From JADLGL01 sp963667605 (GTDB taxonomy: Bacteria; Pseudomonadota; Alphaproteobacteria; Rhizobiales; Kaistiaceae): a stretch of DNA of 64,000 nt. A model generated the notes under the pieces. That model was not told the origin of the DNA. It did no database searches and saw nothing but the letters and a program-made list of their open reading frames with translations. Shown here in pieces: positions 62,968-64,000 of the stretch. The stretch spans positions 1 through 64,000 of the forward strand of contig CAXXUZ010000001.1 of NCBI GenBank assembly GCA_963667605.2, written 5' to 3'. The position numbers and the translations under genes are program-made. Numbering within the stretch: position 1 is the first letter of the stretch; every line of letters starts with the position of its first letter.

Positions 62968-63255
62968 ATGGGCGAGAAGGGCGAGATCACCATTCGCGTC
63001 CGCGCCGACGGCGATCATGCCGTGGTCGAAATTGAGGACAATGGCCCGGGCATTCCGGCAGAGATCCAAGGCCGGCTGTTCGATCCGTTCTTCACCACCA
63101 AGGCGCCCGGTAAGGGGATGGGCCTGGGCCTCTCGACCAGCTATTCGATCATCACTGAGAAGCACGGCGGCCAGTTGTTGGTTGAGTCGGAGCCGGGCTT
63201 CACTCGTTTCATCGCCCGGCTTCCGCTCCAGTCAGAAAAGGCTGGAACGAACTGA
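62968..63255 (+). pseudogene. Histidine kinase ATP-binding part (after second TAG)
   Basis: Same frame again from the TAG at 62935: NIIDNAADAMGEKGEI (N-box), IEDNGPGIP (G1), FFTTKAPGKGMGLGLSTSYSII (G2). It can be made only if TAG is read through or if a downstream start is used. Ends 66 bases before the response-regulator gene. Confidence 0.65.
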
Positions 63256-63321
63256 TAGCCAAGCTGCACGGCCACCAATATAAGGCGTGGCAAGTTAGCT
63301 CCGACAGGAATGAGGGGGAGG

Positions 63322-64000
63322 ATGGGCGCGAAGTCTCAGCCGGTGATTGTCACGGTGGATGATGACCCGGAAGTGCTGGCAGCAGTCGAACGCGATCTTC
63401 GCCAGCACTATCGCCGTGACTACCGAATCGTGAAGGCGAGCTCTGGGAAGGAAGCCCTGGAGGCCGCTCGCGAACTCAAGAAGCGCGCCGTGACTGTTGC
63501 CTTGTTCGTCGCCGACCAGCGAATGCCGGAAATGACCGGTACCGATTTCCTCAGTGAAGCGCGCAAACTCCACCCCGAGGCCGGGAAGGTGTTGCTGACG
63601 GCCTACGCCGATACCGAGGCGGCGATCGCCAGTATCAACGAGATTGGGCTTGATCATTATTTGCTGAAGCCCTGGGATCCACTGGACCAAAAATTATTCC
63701 CTGTGCTGGACGATCTCCTCTCCGATTTCGCGGCCAAGTCGCGATCCAGTTTCGACGGCATCCGCGTGGCGGGCGCGCGATGGTCGCCACAGAGCTATAC
63801 CGCCAAGGAATTTCTTTCGCGGAGTCAGATCCCCTACCAATGGGTCGATGTCGACCAGGATCCGTCGATGCGTGAATTGGTGAAGTCGCTCGCCGGCGAC
63901 GAGAACCGGCTTCCGGTAGTCTTTTTTCCGGACGGAACCAGCCTTGTCGCGCCAAGCAATTTGGAGCTCGCCGAGAAGGTCGGACTACAGACCAAGGCCA
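63322..64000 (+). CDS. Response regulator fused to thioredoxin-reductase-like protein (3' partial)
   Basis: Open to the window end (226 codons seen); RBS GGGGGAGG. Residues 8-130 form a receiver domain: VTVDDDPEVL, LFVADQRMPEMTG (phospho-Asp in VAD), LTAYAD, LLKPW. Residues 150-226 (RVAGARWSPQSYTAKEFLSRSQIPYQWVDVD…LPVVFFPDGTSL) are a glutaredoxin/thioredoxin-like module. This layout is that of the family of response regulators fused to an FAD thioredoxin-disulfide reductase, whose catalytic part would lie beyond the edge. Partner of the preceding kinase. Confidence 0.85.
   Translation, partial: MGAKSQPVIVTVDDDPEVLAAVERDLRQHYRRDYRIVKASSGKEALEAARELKKRAVTVALFVADQRMPEMTGTDFLSEARKLHPEAGKVLLTAYADTEAAIASINEIGLDHYLLKPWDPLDQKLFPVLDDLLSDFAAKSRSSFDGIRVAGARWSPQSYTAKEFLSRSQIPYQWVDVDQDPSMRELVKSLAGDENRLPVVFFPDGTSLVAPSNLELAEKVGLQTKA

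Noticed and set aside
40004..63255. Genome-wide reassignment of TAG
   Set aside because: Conserved genes such as tolB, pal, tilS and ftsH end with TAG at the expected length, so TAG is a normal stop here.

Overview
The window is high-GC bacterial DNA, most likely chromosomal DNA of an alphaproteobacterium. The main reason is the uninterrupted block ybgC-tolQ-tolR-tolA-tolB-pal-cpoB-tilS-ftsH-glmM (20.3-30.9 kb), a gene order typical of that class. Species cannot be told from the sequence. No rRNA, tRNA or CRISPR array was recognised.

Region 1 (1-17.1 kb) is the late end of a T7-like (podovirus-type) prophage: three very large virion-type proteins (the first begins with a peptidase M15 domain), a tail fibre with a T7-type N-terminus and a collagen-like shaft, a LamG-like tail gene broken by frameshifts, a GT4 glycosyltransferase, a GH108 muramidase, a GTA-type holin, a membrane/coiled-coil protein and a probable decoration protein. 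Four copies of the 10-mer GTGCGTTGCG sit in the leader regions of its transcription units and look like a phage promoter or control element. A 2.6-kb element with 25-bp terminal inverted repeats is inserted exactly at the stop codon of one virion gene. It carries an HsdR_N-like gene fragment that is itself split by a segment bearing a RecB-like (PD-(D/E)XK) nuclease gene.

Region 2 (17-20.3 kb) is a scrap yard of IS fragments, a truncated sulfotransferase, a 386-bp miniature element with perfect 51-bp inverted ends, and a 5'-truncated RadC-like gene. Region 3 (20.3-30.9 kb) is the Tol-Pal/TilS/FtsH/GlmM housekeeping block. Region 4 (30.9-48.4 kb) is a decayed mobile zone: a GyrI-like pseudogene, a 4-kb inverted array of IS3-family copies, IS1380 remnants, shuffled prophage pieces duplicated from 17-18.8 kb, and two inverted IS630-family copies bracketing a cyclase-ATPase gene with an in-frame amber codon, a ricin-repeat protein and a truncated cyclopropane-fatty-acid synthase. 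An ABC substrate-binding protein and a Cache protein follow. Region 5 (48.4-51.3 kb) looks like a second small prophage or island remnant (HTH protein, HEXXH metallopeptidase, IrrE-like protein).

Region 6 (51.35-64 kb) is stable-looking chromosome: prmB; a four-gene operon on the minus strand (reductase fused to a metallo-beta-lactamase domain, KAS III, AMP-ligase, sulfotransferase) that resembles the olefin/beta-lactone Ole pathway but has no OleB; an OmpR-type two-component pair facing an EF-hand secreted protein; and a PAS histidine kinase with two in-frame TAG codons upstream of a response regulator fused to a thioredoxin-reductase-like protein, cut by the window end. The best candidates for new biology are the Ole-like sulfotransferase operon, the nested nuclease element in the prophage, and the repeated 10-mer control motif.
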